Assembly: GCA_013140935.1 (NCBI GenBank)
Contig: JABFSD010000531.1
Location: 1 to 6,155 of the forward strand
Reading direction: 5' to 3'
Length of the DNA stretch: 6,155 bases
DNA from: Acidobacteriota bacterium
Lineage (GTDB): Bacteria > Acidobacteriota > Blastocatellia > RBC074
Both the position numbers and the translations under genes were made by a program. Within the stretch, counting starts at the first letter, position 1. The number at the start of each line of letters is the position of its first letter. Under the pieces are notes generated by a model. That model was not told where the DNA came from. It saw only the letters and a list, made by a program, of their open reading frames with translations, and searched no databases. Shown here piece after piece: positions 6,034 through 6,155 of the stretch.

Positions 6034-6155
6034 CATAGACTTCAGTCTGTGGACGTAGCGTGGACTTCAGTCCGCGCTGATTTGGTTACCGCGCGGACTG
6101 AAGTCCACGCTACGACCACAGACTGAAGTCTGTGGTCGTAGCGTGGACTTCAGTC
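6034..6155. repeat. Modular palindromic repeat array, running off the window
   Basis: It begins with the first base after the GT2 stop codon. The 10-mer GACTTCAGTC occurs five times: forward at 6038, 6063 and 6146, and as its reverse complement at 6096 and 6121, with starts spaced 25, 33, 25 and 25 bp apart. Arms 6034-6077 and 6091-6134 pair at 42 of 44 positions (6036/6132 is a possible G-U, 6053/6115 is A-A) around a 13-nt loop. A second, overlapping fold pairs 6096-6123 with 6128-6155 perfectly over 28 bp around a TGAA loop and is cut by the window edge. The larger module CGTAGCGTGGACTTCAGTC appears at 6054 and 6137, and inverted at 6096-6114. No coding frame is supported here. The structure resembles clustered REP/BIME-like or MITE-like elements. 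Confidence 0.9.

Noticed and set aside
6034..6155. CRISPR array or phage attachment site
   Set aside because: The copies alternate in orientation and lack unique spacers of constant length, and no integrase or cas gene is visible.

Overview
The window is a compact, single-strand (+) segment of a surface-polysaccharide biosynthesis locus. Five genes lie head to tail. They encode a family-4 glycosyltransferase (5' end outside the window), a multi-pass O-antigen ligase/polymerase-like membrane protein, a class I SAM-dependent methyltransferase, a glutamine-hydrolysing asparagine synthase-type amidotransferase, and a family-2 glycosyltransferase. All five look intact: catalytic motifs are present and I see no frameshift.

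The combination, together with the character of the GT4 and the ligase, resembles the exopolysaccharide gene sets that accompany exosortase/PEP-CTERM systems. No exosortase or PEP-CTERM protein lies in the window, so this is an inference from family resemblance. Moderate-to-high GC, short intergenic gaps, weak Shine-Dalgarno signals and abundant palindromic intergenic repeats suggest a Gram-negative environmental bacterium. Acidobacteriota is my best guess, with low certainty.

Layout: GT4 (2-892); a 46-bp gap made largely of a heptamer repeat that folds back on the end of the GT4 gene; O-ligase (939-2240); methyltransferase overlapping it by ATGA (2237-3004); a 25-bp gap; amidotransferase (3030-4967); a 133-bp gap holding a near-perfect 44-bp inverted repeat; GT2 (5101-6033); and a modular palindromic array from 6034 to the window end. 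There is no non-coding stretch over 300 bases, and I see no convincing promoter, RNA gene, CRISPR array or transposase.

Likely division of labour: the GT4 and GT2 enzymes add sugars to a lipid-linked repeat unit on the cytoplasmic side. The methyltransferase and amidotransferase modify sugars or precursors. The membrane ligase polymerises the glycan or transfers it to an acceptor. The most unusual content is non-coding: three sequence-unrelated palindromic elements each start at or within a few bases of a stop codon, and one supplies the stop itself.
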